Assembly (NCBI GenBank): GCA_947568835.1
Contig: OX387605.1
Coordinates: forward strand, 25,713,264-25,777,263
Length of the DNA stretch: 64,000 bases
Direction: 5' to 3'
DNA from: Protonemura montana
Lineage: Eukaryota; Arthropoda; Insecta; Plecoptera; Nemouridae
Positions within the stretch are counted from its first letter, which is position 1. Every line of letters begins with the position of its first letter. Both the position numbers and the translations under genes were made by a program. The notes beneath the pieces were generated by a model. The model saw nothing but the letters and a program-made list of their open reading frames with translations, was not told where the DNA came from and did not search any database. Shown here piece by piece: positions 1-12,800 of this stretch.

Positions 1-185
1 TGATTTGGTAAGATTCTTTGAACATTTGTAAGGCCTCACATATTGCCATTTCCAAATAAATTATTCACCAACTCTTGGAATCAGCACGTGTTTTTATAGA
101 ATAGCGTTAGAAATATTGTCAGTTTATATCATATTTCATGCAAATTAAAAATTCGGAAATCAGTAAAAACAAAAAAAGTCAAAAT

Positions 186-285
186 CCCAAGCTCAGGGCG
201 GCCCCTGCGGGGCCCCCCTGAGCTTGGGGCCCCCGGGCTTTGCCCGGGTGGCCCGGGTGGTAGTTACGCCCCTGCTTTGATGTAA
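186..285. repeat. GC-rich inverted repeat downstream of PRPF39
   Basis: A perfect 13-bp inverted repeat (CCCAAGCTCAGGG at 186-198, CCCTGAGCTTGGG at 216-228) encloses a GC-rich loop that is itself self-complementary. A second GC-rich hairpin (CCCGGGC...GCCCGGG) follows directly, and the block ends in GTAGTTACGCCCCTG. GC-rich hairpins beside a GGGGCGTAACTAC-like end resemble the tip of a DNA transposon, but only one end is in the window, so the class is not assigned. The rest of 1-680 shows nothing recognisable. Confidence 0.5.
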
Positions 286-682
286 ACCCTCAACAGGAAG
301 AGAAGCGATCTATCCAACCAGCCGTGAAGAATTGATAAATTAATGGGTAATTAACAAATACTTGAATAGCAGAGAATAACCTATTGTTCTCTGCTTCTTT
401 GACATTGTTCTGATTGTTCTTTCTCTAGGCTTGCACCTTCCTTATGATGAGAAGTCGATCCAGCAATGTTGCCCTGCACGGCCTGCCACTCGAAGAGACA
501 AACCAGTCCCAGCACAAAGCAAGTTCCAATAATCACGGGAAGATTGGAAGGGAATGGAACGGATGGGAAGCACTTGACATCCATATCATTACAGCGCTAA
601 AGAGAACGTTGCTGAAATGAAGAAAACAACGTTTTAAAATGTATGCGTCATTTTGACTTAAGTGGAGGCTGATGCCTTGTGT

Positions 683-688
683 TTTATT
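683..688 (-). promoter_or_regulatory. PRPF39: Polyadenylation signal of PRPF39
   Basis: On the minus strand this reads AATAAA, 173 bp past the PRPF39 stop codon at 861-863. It is the nearest canonical signal downstream of the stop, so the 3' UTR is probably about 200 nt long. Confidence 0.6.
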
Positions 689-860
689 AGAATCAAACCA
701 ACAAAATACAATGTCCAGCCATTGAAGATTATAAACAAAACTATCTGATTGTTTGGGGATTTCCACTCCCACTGCGACTTTGCATACGAATGCAACGTAG
801 GTAATAAAAAGCGACATGCATTATGCCGCCGCTGGTAAACAAATGGAAAGCGTGGTCTCG

Positions 861-3800
861 CTAGTAGTAGTTGTAGTTGCCGGTCCAGCCCTGGTTGTAA
901 CCACCGTAGCCCGCCTGGGAGTAGCCCCAGTTCTGGTAGCCAGCGTAACCCGCGTCTGACTGGTTGGGGTATTGCCCGCCAGGGTATTGTCCTCCCGGGT
1001 ATTGCCCTCCCGGGTACTGTCCCTGGTAGCTGGGCGGGGCGTAGCCGGGCCCGTAGCCCCCGGCAGGCGTGGCCGCAAAGCTGCCGGTTGCAGTTGCCGT
1101 CGTGGGCGTTAGAGTGCCGTTGGCTGCTGGGGCAGCGTCTCCGCCCGCCTTGTTCTTCTTCGCCTCGCTGCAAGGGAAAAGTGGGGTTAGCGGCGCAGTT
1201 GCATGGCTGTCGCTGGAGTCGCATTACGCGCGCTTCGTTCAATCAGACGGTTGGGGCATGGGAGTCACTCGTTGGATCCAGCACAGGATGGTTTGGCGTG
1301 TTGAACAGCGGTTCTCATAAGATCATCGAAGATAAGTAACACTGCGCTGATTCAGGTTACAAATGACCAGTTCTGTTCGGGAGAGAGGTTAGAGGGATGA
1401 AAGTTGTACAGCCTTCACTTGCCTTGCTTATCAACCTCTCGACAGCATGGATTTGTGGAGGAATCCTGTTGTTCGAGTTGTACATTTCTTCTGAAGGGAC
1501 GTTAAGCCGGTGATCCCCTTGGTGCTCTTCGACAGGAGTAGGCTACGTGCCGGCACCAGGTTTCCCTTCCTCCCGTCTAGTCTAGGTTAAGTTCATCATC
1601 ATTCACTCATTCACCGACGCCATTAGACCAGTGCCACATGGCACGTTGTCAAAAGAGCGCTAAGTTTAACACCACAATAATTGGATCCAGCATCTTATTT
1701 TCCTAATCGATGAAGAATTTCGACAAGACTTCCTAGGAATCCTGCAGCGTAGTGACATGATTGCAGGAAGCATTTCTTGCCAGCAACCAACACAGGAACA
1801 AAGGTAATGGCCGTCTTACCTCTTGGATTCCTCTAAGGCCTTCTTCTTCTTGTCCTTGGACAGCTTGCACAGCTTCTGAAACTCCTCCTGTGCTTTTTGT
1901 ACGCTGCAACAAGAAAAGCCATAATAACATTGGAAGTAGCGCGAGTGCTGCCAGCCATGGTCCCATCGCAGCAGTGGGGCAGTATCAACGTATGCTCATT
2001 GTTAACCAAGAAAGGTTAGTCAAAAAATTAATCACAAGAACAATCCGATTCATCACTTTTTTTTATTATAAACAACACTATAACCGTCTCAAAAATTGAT
2101 ACCCAAACGCGGACTCGAACCCCGATCTCCACCTGCCGCGGGTGTTGCTCTGAACCATTGAGCTTCTTGGACACTGGCTTTTTGAGACGATTTTAGTGTA
2201 TTTGATGAGAATGACGGATCTCCAAGGAGTAGAACCAAGAGGCTGTGAATACTCACAGTCACTCTGATTCTAGTGACGCTATATCACGTCACAACCTGTC
2301 AAACTCGAATAAATTGCCTTCATCTCATCGTGCCAAGGAGAGCAACGGGTACGTCAACTAAAATACATTTCATTATAAATTCTTCCTGGACGGAAGCTTT
2401 CTTTCCTCCCTTCGGAAAGAAATGGCAAAGATAGGGCATCTTAGATAAATAGATCGTATAGATCTTAGATAGATGGATCTTAAGATAGGGTGGGAAGCAA
2501 CAGTCACCTGACCTAACCTCACCTGGTAACAGTTGAGCCCAAGTCTTCCAAGAACTCCACCTTGCGCTGCGCGAAGAGCACCTTCTGCTCCGCGTCTGCG
2601 TCCTTGCTCTGCAGGAACCGGTCCAGCACAGCCACGACGGCAGCCTCGTCTAGCGGGGATCGAGACAGGCTCAGGTCTACCAACTGCAGGTAGAGTCGGG
2701 GGTTGTCCTGGGAGACGATAAGCAAGTTGTCAATCAAGCCTGTGTTTGATACGACCAAACTATTTGTCGTGTTGGAAACACTGGTTCTCATGAGATCATT
2801 GAAGTTAAGCAACACTGCGCTGGGTCAGGTATTGTATGGGTGACCATCATACACATGATCAGTTCTGTTCAGGAGAGAGGTTGGAGGGATGAAAGTTAAG
2901 CAACACTGCGCTGGGTCAGGTATTGGATGGATGACCATCATACACATGACCAGATCTGTTCGGGAGAGAGGTTGCAGGGATGAAAGTTAGTACAGCAACT
3001 TCACTCGCCTTGCTTATCAACCTCTCGACAACATGGATTTGTGGAGGAATCCTGTTGTTCGCGTTGTACCGTCCTTCGGAAGGGTCGTTAAGCCGGTGGT
3101 CCCCTTGGTGCTCTTTGACAGTAGTAAGCTACATTCCGGCACCAGGTTTCCCCTCCTCCTTTCTAGGCTAGGTAAGGTTCTTCATCGTCCATTGACACCA
3201 TAAGACCAGTGCCACATGGCCAGTTGTCAAAACAGTGCGACATTAAACACCAATGTGTTTGATACGGCCAGCAACTTGAAGCTGCACTGACTTATGGGTT
3301 AACTGTGAGGTTTTTGTCTTGGCAGTTCCTCAGCATCTTTGAAACTTTGAAATTCGCTGACGACAAAGCCAGCGTTTAAACATTTTTACCGTAACGAACA
3401 CTGCTACCCAATCGGAGTCTCGAATTCAGCTTCAAAATTTATTTCTGCTAATTTGAAATCTGATTTAAATTGCAAACACTTGCAATGCATGGTGTATTTT
3501 ATTATTATGACAACTATTACCGTCTCAATAATTGATGCCCAAATGAGAACTCGAACCCTGATCTCCACCTGTCACGGGTGTTGCTCTAACTAATTTCTGA
3601 TGGATTTTGATTCGTGGGTGTGGGCATCATTTCGGGGGCCGAGCCCTCGTTTGAGCATCAATTTTTGAGACTGTAGTAGTGTTCATAATAATAAAAAAAT
3701 GTATTTCAGTTCATTCTCAGTTGATCCTTGCAATGGTAACCCCCAAGTTAAACCACGACGCCATGCAACAGTGACTTCCGTTGCCTACCTTGTCCTTGTC

Positions 3801-6800
3801 GATGGCGTCTGTCAGCACTTGAACGGCCAGGGCGTCGTCCCCCCGTACTTTGCAGCAGAACCGGGCGAACTTGATCGCCATGTTGTTGGCCAGGAGCTTG
3901 CTCTTGGCAGCGTCAATGTAGTGCTGGTAAAGTTCTGCTGCTGCGTCCAGCTTGCCTTGTCTCCGCTCCAGGTTGATTCGGCGGTAGGCCACGGCAAGCA
4001 CGCCCGGGACGGCGGCGTCCAGGGCGGACAGGATCGAAGATGCCTTCGTGAAGTTGGCTGCACAGATCATTCACCGCAGACGTCAGTACTAATGTTATAC
4101 TTTTCTACAACTGTCGTGGCAATATCGGAGAATCAAATATGTTTTCTGGTGGAATGGAATCGAAACGAGTTTGTTTCATTTATTCCATTTCAATTGCATA
4201 CGTCATCTCATTCCATTCCACTCGAATTGCCGCTGCAATCCGTTGTTGACAACAGGTTTGAGTCCTTAAATCTGAGGTGGCCCTTCGATTTCAATGCTAA
4301 CTTCAGAGTTTTTTAAACACATTTTTGTTAATTCAAGTGGTGAAAACTACGACAACCACAAAAACTACCGATGAAAACATTTCAAATAGTACAGTCTCTT
4401 TGAAAGAACTAAAAATCAGGGACTCTCAAGATGGCGGCCTTGGCTTTAAAGATCCTTCATGGCAACCGCTATCCAGGTTATTTGAGATCAGCTGGCTGGA
4501 CGCTATGTTCTATCCAGGTTATTTGAGATCAGCTGGCTGGATGCTAAGCTCTATCCAGGTTATTTGAGATCAGCTGGCTGGATCCTATGCTCTATCCAGG
4601 TTATTTGAGATCAGCTGGCTGGATCCTATGCTCTATCCAGGTTATTTGAGATCAGCTGGCTGGATCCTATGCTCTATCCAGGTTATTTGAGATCAGCTGG
4701 CTGGATGCTAAGCTCTATCCAGGTTATTTGAGATCAGCTGGCAGGATCCTATGCTCTATCCAGGTTATTTGATATCAGCTGGCTGGATCCTATGCTCTAT
4801 CCAGGTTATTTGAGATCAGCTGGCTGGATGCTATGCTCTATCCAGGTTATTTGAGATCAGCTGGCTGGATCCTATGCTCTATCCAGGTTATTTGAGATCA
4901 GCTGACTGGATCCTAAGCTCTATCCATGTTATTTGAGATCAGCTGGCTGGATCGTTTGCTCTATCCAGGTTATTTGAGATCAGCTGGCTGGATCCTATGC
5001 TCTATCCAGGTTATTTGAGATCAGCTGACTGGATCCTATGCTCTATTCAGGTTATTTGATATCAGCTGACTGGATCCTATGCTCTATCCAGGTTATTTGA
5101 GATCAGCTGGCTGGATCCTATGTACTATCCAGGTTATTTGAGATCAGCTGGCTGGATCCTATGTTCTATCCAGGTTATTTGAGATCAGTGGCTTGCCCCC
5201 TACTCTGGTTCCACTTACCCTGCGTCTCCTCGAAGACGGCCCACGCGAGATGCAGACTCGGCTTCTGCGGATGGTGAATGATGCACGCTCTCGTGTAGAC
5301 ATCACGCATTCGTTCCGTCTCGCCCCGGCCGTCCAGGTATCGTAGGTACTTCTGCCACATATCGTCGTAGAGTGCGCACGCAATCAGGCAGCGCTCGAAG
5401 AGCACCACCGTCCGAGCGTCGTCGCCCCCGGCAACCTCAAAGTCCAGGTAATCTCTCCAGTTCTTGAGCTGGCAGCGCTCCAGTGGCTTCACGTGGAAGT
5501 ATGGCCTTTTGATCTGGCGACGGGGAGAGAGCCAACTTTCAATCAATAATAATAACAATAAGTTTATTTTTCAAAATTGATCACAATCGTAATATAAGAA
5601 CGTCATTTATAATATAAAAAATTGAACTTTACACATAACATGACAATATTCACTAAAAACTCTTCAGTTAAAACTTCTTTGACACACTGGGAATTGTTTT
5701 TATTTGTCTGCCTTACTTTGAATTTGATAAGGCAGCTTGTTTAATATGTTTACTCCTCTCTAAGTTTGTCCTTTTCTCCACGCTGTTGATTCCAGATCAT
5801 GTATTTTGCATTGCAACTTGCATTCCAGTTGACGCCGATCCCTGGGGCCTTGCAATACAAAGCTATCAACACTGCTACTCAAGCAGTTGATTCTACCATT
5901 TAACCTCCTGTGCTAGGCCATGATATACCCGTGGTAACATAAGATAGCAGAATTGTGAAGCTCTGTCAGGCGATCTCAGCATCTCCATGGCTACCAAACG
6001 TTGAATCTACCATTGAACCTCCTATGCTAGGCCATGATATACCCGTGGTAACATAAGATAGCAGAATTGAGAAGCTCTGTCAGGCGATCTCAGCATCTTC
6101 ATGGCTACCAAACGTTGAATCTACCATTGAACCTCCTATGCTAGGCCATGATATACCGGTGGTAACATAAGATAGCAGAATTGAGAAGCTCTGTCAGGCG
6201 ATCTCAGCATCTCCATGGCTACCAAACGTTGAATCTACCATTGAACCTCTTGTGCCAGGCCATGATATACCCGTGGTAACATAAGATAGCAGAATTGAGA
6301 AGCTCTGTCAGGCTATCTCAGCACCTCCATGGCTACCAAACGTTGAATCTACCATTGAACCTCGTATGCTAGGCCATGATATACCCGTGGTAACATAAGA
6401 TAGCAGAATTGAGAAGCTCTGTCAGGCGATCTCAACATCTCCATGGCTACCAAACGTTGAATCTACCATTGAACCTCGTATGCTAGGCCATGATATACCC
6501 GTGGTAACATAAGATAGCAGAATTGAGAAGCTTTGTCAGGCCATCTCAACATCAAAAATGATCTTGGAAAAATGAGAATAAAATGACAGAAATGAACATA
6601 AAGAATGAGAAGCAAAGGTTAGCATGACTGCCTTGGGATGTTAGTGCAAGCTTGTTCAACGTACCCCTTCCTCGTAGACCCAACGTTCAGCCACCATCGC
6701 CGCGGTGGCCTTGTGGACCTTGCGTCGCGCCGCGATGATGCGTTCACGCAACGCAGCTGTCTCGTCTGCGTTGCTCTGCAGAAGACACAAATCTTCATTC

Positions 6801-9800
6801 AATGACCGGCGGTGGTAACATACTTATTATGAGTATCAACTTATTACTTTGAAATTGTAAATATTGATTAATCTAGGTCGCTAACGCTCTGTCGATCTAC
6901 TTCATTCCAGTCTCTTCCTGTTCTGTTCATGAAGGAATATTCTTCTACATTATTATTATTGTTTATTGATCAACAATGGAGGCAAGTCCTTGAGGGTGAT
7001 AAAATAAATGAGAACAATACATGGAAATTACCAACAGAACAGAACATAAAACATTAAAACATGGACGATTAAAAGCATGGCTATTAACAAACGTAAGCTT
7101 AAATTAACGAGAGACTGTATTAGATAATTGATATATTTCCAAGTTTTCATGAGCAGCTGTTTGTTCGAGGTGTTTAAGTTGGGTTATGTAAGTGATGAAG
7201 GAGTCTGAAAGGATGTCGATGTCAGGGCAGGTTGTTGTAATTCTATCGTAGGCAGTCATTAGTCTTTTGATGCGCCCGTGCTTGTGGATATCAATCCTAC
7301 TAATTTAGATGAAATCTTATTTAAATTACAAACGCTTGCAATGCGCGGGGTAATAATAAAATTAATCCTACTCTTTGGTAATTCCGAGTTTGTCTAGATG
7401 ATGCTATTGGGTCATTCCATGTGAAATAGGACCACTTTAAATGAGTTTTGACCATGACCGACTCAGAATTTCATGAAATTCGGCAAACTTGTTCAGAATG
7501 TTGGTTTGAGTAAGTGAAATCTGACGTCAGTATGACGTCAAAAAACGTCAAGAAACAGAAGCGAACGCAAAGCAGACCCAAAATGACGTCAGAACTCCTG
7601 TTCTGACTCCATTTTGGGTCTCCTCCACAGCCTGTTTTAATCCCGCCACGAGAATTTATATTTTAAGCATTCTTAAAACAAATAGAAATAGAAAAGTTAT
7701 GATCGGATTATAAAAAGAAAAAATACGTCAGATTTTATTTTAAACGCGTATTTGAACACAATGATAATAATTAAATAATAATCCCAAGAAGATTTCCCTA
7801 TTGCCAGGACGGTCAGCCAGTTCCATGTACGTCATGTTCTTGCTGAGAGTGGCCCCCAGAAGGAACCATACCGTTGTACCCATGGAGTGTCCAGGGACGC
7901 ATGGTTCGATCGGCCCGGGTGTAATGAGCTCAGGTACCAACCGCATGTTAACTAATGTAGAGCTCACCGCTAGTGCAGCCTCCTGTGGCTCGTCTCCTGG
8001 GGGGGCGGCGGCTTCATCTCCGGGGGCGGCAACCACGTCAGGGGCAGGCGCTGCCTTGAGCTGCGCCAGAACTGCTCGACGGCCCTCGAGGAACGCGTCT
8101 ACCGAGAGCAGCTTGTTGGGGGCGTGAGCGTTCACTAGCGTCTGGAAGCTGAGGGCAGAGAGGGGCCAGTCTTTACTTATCTTATTTACTTATTTGTTTA
8201 TTAATAGCTTTGGTAATACAATAATTATCTGAGGCTAATAGAATTACAATTGTGTTTACAGAATTTACAATATAATTACATAGAAATTTGTGGTTAGTTT
8301 ATAAATTTACAGTGGTATTTCACATTTTTTGCAAAGGTAGTCATTATATCATGGGGATATATCATATTCATCCCACATATATCAAGGGGATTCATCAGCA
8401 ATTTCTCTAAATTCTTATCGAAATTAAAAAATAATTAAAAGTTAAGTAGTTTCATCAAAATCGTAGTTAAAATTTGTAAAAACACGTTTGGAAGATTGAA
8501 AAATTGGGCAAATTATCATCAAAACTTGTTAAAATTGGTTTGAAACGGCAAGACTTACCTCTCAAAGTGAGTGACGTAAGCCTGGGTGGGCGTCGCCAGC
8601 AAGCGGTCGTAGAGCGCTAGTGCTTGAGGGTATCTCTTTCCGTCCACCTCCCACTTGATGTAACTCTCCCACAGGCGATCGGATCTGAAACAAGGCTGCG
8701 TCAGCTAACACAGCGCGAACCACCCGGCGGACACCGGGGTCCAAGTCCTCGTTTGGACACCAACTTTTGAGAGGTTGCAGGGTCCACGCGAGAGCGGAAT
8801 CCAGCAAGCGATGGATGGAAGGGAGTTGAAACCAGCAAGCAGTGGATGGGAGGGAGCTGAAACCAGCAAGCGATGGATGGGAGGGAAGTTGAAACCAGCA
8901 AGCGGTGGATGGGAGGGAAGCTGAAACCAGCAAGCGGTGGATGGGAGGGAAGCTGAAACCAGCAAGCGGTGGATGGAAGGAAGCTGAAACCAGCAAGCGG
9001 TGGATGGGAGGGAGCTGAAACCAGCAAGCGGTGGATGGGAGGGAAGTTGAAACCAGCAAGCGGTGGTAGGGAGGGAAGCTGAAACCAGCAAGCGGTGGAT
9101 GGGAGGGAAGCTGAAACCAGCAAGCGGTGGATGGGAGGGAGTTGAAACCAGCAAGCAGTGGATGGGAGGGAGTTGAAACCAGCAAGCGGTGGTTGGGAAG
9201 GAAGCTGAGACCAGCAAGCGGTGGATGGGAGGGAAGCTGAAACCAGCAAGCGGTGGATGGGAGGGAAGCTGAGACCAGCAAGCGATGGATGGGAGGGAAG
9301 CTGAAACCAGCAAGCGGTGGATGGGAGGGAAGTTGAAACCAGCAAGCGGTGGATGGGAGGGGAGCTGAAACCAGCAAGCGGTGGATGGGAGGGAAGCTGA
9401 AACCAGCAAGCGGTGGATGGGAGGGAAGCTGAAACCAGCAAGCGGTGGATGGGAGGGGAGCTGAAACCAGCAAGCGGTGGATGGGAGGGAAGCTGAAACC
9501 AGCAAGCGGTGGATGGGAGGGGAGCTGAAACCAGCAAGCGGTGGATGGAAGGGGAGTTGAAACCAGCAAGCGGTGGATGGGAGGGAGCTGAAACCAGCAA
9601 GCGGTGGATGGGAGGGGAGCTGAAACCAGCAAGCGGTGGATGGGAGGGAGCTGAAACCAGCAAGCGGTGGTTGGGAGGGAAGCTGAAACCAGCAAGCGGT
9701 GGATGGGAGGGGAGCTGAAACCAGCAAGCGGTGGATGGGAGGGGAGCTGAAACCAGCAAGCGGTGGATGGGAGGGGAGCTGAAACCAGCAAGCGGTGGAT

Positions 9801-12800
9801 GGGAGGGAAGCTGAAACCAGCAAGCGGTGGATGGGAGGGAAGCTGAAACCAGCAAGCGGTGGATGGGAGGGAAGCTGAAACCAGCAAGCGGTGGATGGGA
9901 GGGAAGTTGAAACCAGCAAGCGGTGGATGGGAGGGAAGCTGAAACCACCAAGCGGTGGATGGGAGGGAAGCTGAAACCAGCAAGCGGTGGATGGAAGGGG
10001 AGCTGAAACCAGCAAGCGGTGGATGGGAGGGAAGTTGAAACCAGCAAGCGGTGGATGGGAGGGAAGTTGAAACCAGCAAGCGAAGGATGGAAGGGGAGTT
10101 GAAACCAGCAAGCGGTGGATGGGAGGAAGCTGAAACCAGCAAGCGGTGGATGGGAGGGAGCTGAAACCAGCAAGTGGTGGATGGGAGGGAGCTGAAACCA
10201 GCAAGCGGTGGATGGGAGGAAGCTGAAACCAGCAAGCGGTGGATGGGAGGGAGTTGAAACCAGCAAGCGGTGGATGGGAGGAAGCTGAAACCAGCAAGCG
10301 GTGGATGGAAGGGGAGCTGAAACCAGCAAGCGGTGGATGGAAGGGGAGCTGAAACCAGCAAGCGGTGGATGGAAGGGGAGCTGAAACCAGCAAGCGGTGG
10401 ATGGGAGGGAGCTGAAACCAGCAAGCGGTGGATGGAAGGGGAGCTGAAACCAGCAAGCGGTGGATGGAAGGGGAGCTGAAACCAGCAAGCGGTGGATGGG
10501 AGGGAGCTGAAACCAGCAAGCGGTGGATGGAAGGGGAGCTGAAACCAGCAAGCGGTGGATGGGAGGGAGTTGAAACCAGCAAGCGGTGGATGGGAGGAAG
10601 CTGAAACCAGCAAGCGGTGGATGGAAGGGGAGTTGAAACCAGCAAGCGGTGGATGGGAGGGGAGCTGAAACCAGCAAGCGGTGGATGGGAGGGAGTTGAA
10701 ACCAGCAAGCGGTGGATGGGAGGAAGCTGAAACCAGCAAGCGGTGGATGGAAGGGGAGCTGAAACCAGCAAGCGGTGGATGGAAGGGGAGCTGAAACCAG
10801 CAAGCGGTGGATGGGAGGAAGCTGAAACCAGCAAGCGGTGGATGGAAGGGGAGTTGAAACCAGCAAGCGGTGGATGGAAGGGGAGCTGAAACCAGCAAGC
10901 GGTGGATGGGAGGGAAGCTGAAACCAGCAAGCGGTGGATGGGAGGGAAGCTGAAACCAGCAAGCGGTGGATGGGAGGGGAGCTGAAACCAGCAAGCGGTG
11001 GATGGGAGGGAGTTGAAACCAGCAAGCGGTGGATGGGAGGAAGCTGAAACCAGCAAGCGGTGGATGGAAGGGGAGCTGAAACCAGCAAGCGGTGGATGGA
11101 AGGGGAGCTGAAACCAGCAAGCGGTGGATGGGAGGGAGCTGAAACCAGCAAGCGAAGGATGGAAGGGGAGCTAGACTGGAAATTATTAGTTATTATTTGG
11201 CTTATATAAATATACCTGATAATTCTAATAAGAAAATACTCTCATGATATCTTCCTACTCGCATCATCGCATTACACACAAAGAATCGATCATGTTGCCA
11301 CGACAACATTTCGCTCACCGAAACTCGAGTCCGCACGCGTCGATGGCTCGCTCGAAGCTCTGTCGCACGCGCTTGTCGTCAGCGCCGTCTCCCGCGGCGA
11401 CGGCCTTGCGGTGGTTTAAGAAGTGAAGCCAGAGATCTACGCTGAGCGGGATCGCGGCGAGCCCGCGTGCAAACACCTGTCGCAAAAACACAGGGGCGGG
11501 GTCACGAGGGAACAAGGTCGCGCGGACGACGCTCTAAGCCCCGCCCACCTTGGCCGCAATCCTCGGTCCTCGACGACCAGCCTCGGGACCGGGACAACCG
11601 GTTAAAATGGCCGACTCAACTGTCTCCTTGCGCGACATTACGACCGTACAGTTATTCTCACGGAGCCGCCAGGCATCCCGGCCAAAAGACAGCGTGATCG
11701 GTCACTTTCCACCGGCTGTCGTCGAGAGCGTCAGACTCGACCGAGGGGGAGGAGCCTAGTAGGGGGCGTGTCTCCGAGCGGGCTCCACGAAGCCACGCCC
11801 CCTGGCCGCCGGGCGGTCGGGTAGTAGCAGCAATAAGTGTCACGATATAAATATCCAGTTGTCACCTTACGCACGACTGGGTCTACGCCGGCCGCTGGGT
11901 TGTGATCTCCAGGCTCCGCCTCTAGACAAACGTTTCACGCCGCTCGACTAAGGTAAGAAGACATGAGACATCAAGAGCGGCCATCAAACGGCTGCAAACT
12001 TTCCCCGCCCCGCCCTATCGCACTAAATGTAATGTCATGTAATCGGTATATTTCAACTTAAAAAGTACCTGTCTTGTACTACCTGCTCAGCGATGGATCG
12101 CCCGCCAAGCGGCGGCTCGTTTTGTCAAGCTAGAGGATAAAGTTTGCGATTAATCGACGCAGGAGATGATCTTCGAGTCTTCAAAAAACATGTCTTCCGA
12201 AGCACAAACTAATCGTAACTAAGAAACGTACAATTGTAAAAGTCACGATTTACAAAGCAGAACTTAAAGCTAAGATATTTAACGGTGTCTTCTTTTCGTC
12301 GTTGCCGTTGATCCTGGTGGGTGGGATAAGACGAGGTTAACGTTGGATTCAAATTGATTGCGTGCGTAGCGCGCTTGCGTTTTACCTCCTCGCACTTGTC
12401 GTTGTTGTCCTTGCGCTTCTCGTAGTCCGCGTACTTGCGCCAGTAGCCGTAGCAGTACGAGTAGTGGGACAAGAAGCCGTCGTAAGCTTCGCGGGCAGCC
12501 TCCACGTCGTTCTGCCAAAACAAGCGACGACATTTCCAACGTTAAACATTATAAAGTCATTTTATAATGAATATATGAATTATGTCATTTATGAATTATA
12601 AGGAAAACGGCTGTGGAACGAACTGCCTGCCATGGTCATGTCCCCCTTCCCCAAGAACACAAAGGAATTTAGAGGCTGGTTAAAAGAAAATCAAAGACGG
12701 AACAATTCAAACGACTAGTCCTGTAAATAACGCAGCTAACTCCAACCGGACACCATACAACCGGCAATCATAGAACATGTACCATGCCTAAGTATGAGAA

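Noticed and set aside
3699..4316. 205-codon plus-strand ORF
   Set aside because: It is antisense to the PRPF39 exon 3789-4057, which has strong family similarity and splice sites.
8562..11151. Three overlapping minus-strand ORFs of about 780-850 codons with [15 protein letters not shown] repeats
   Set aside because: They are the three frames of one 31/32-bp minisatellite that lacks stop codons, inside a PRPF39 intron bounded by good splice sites.
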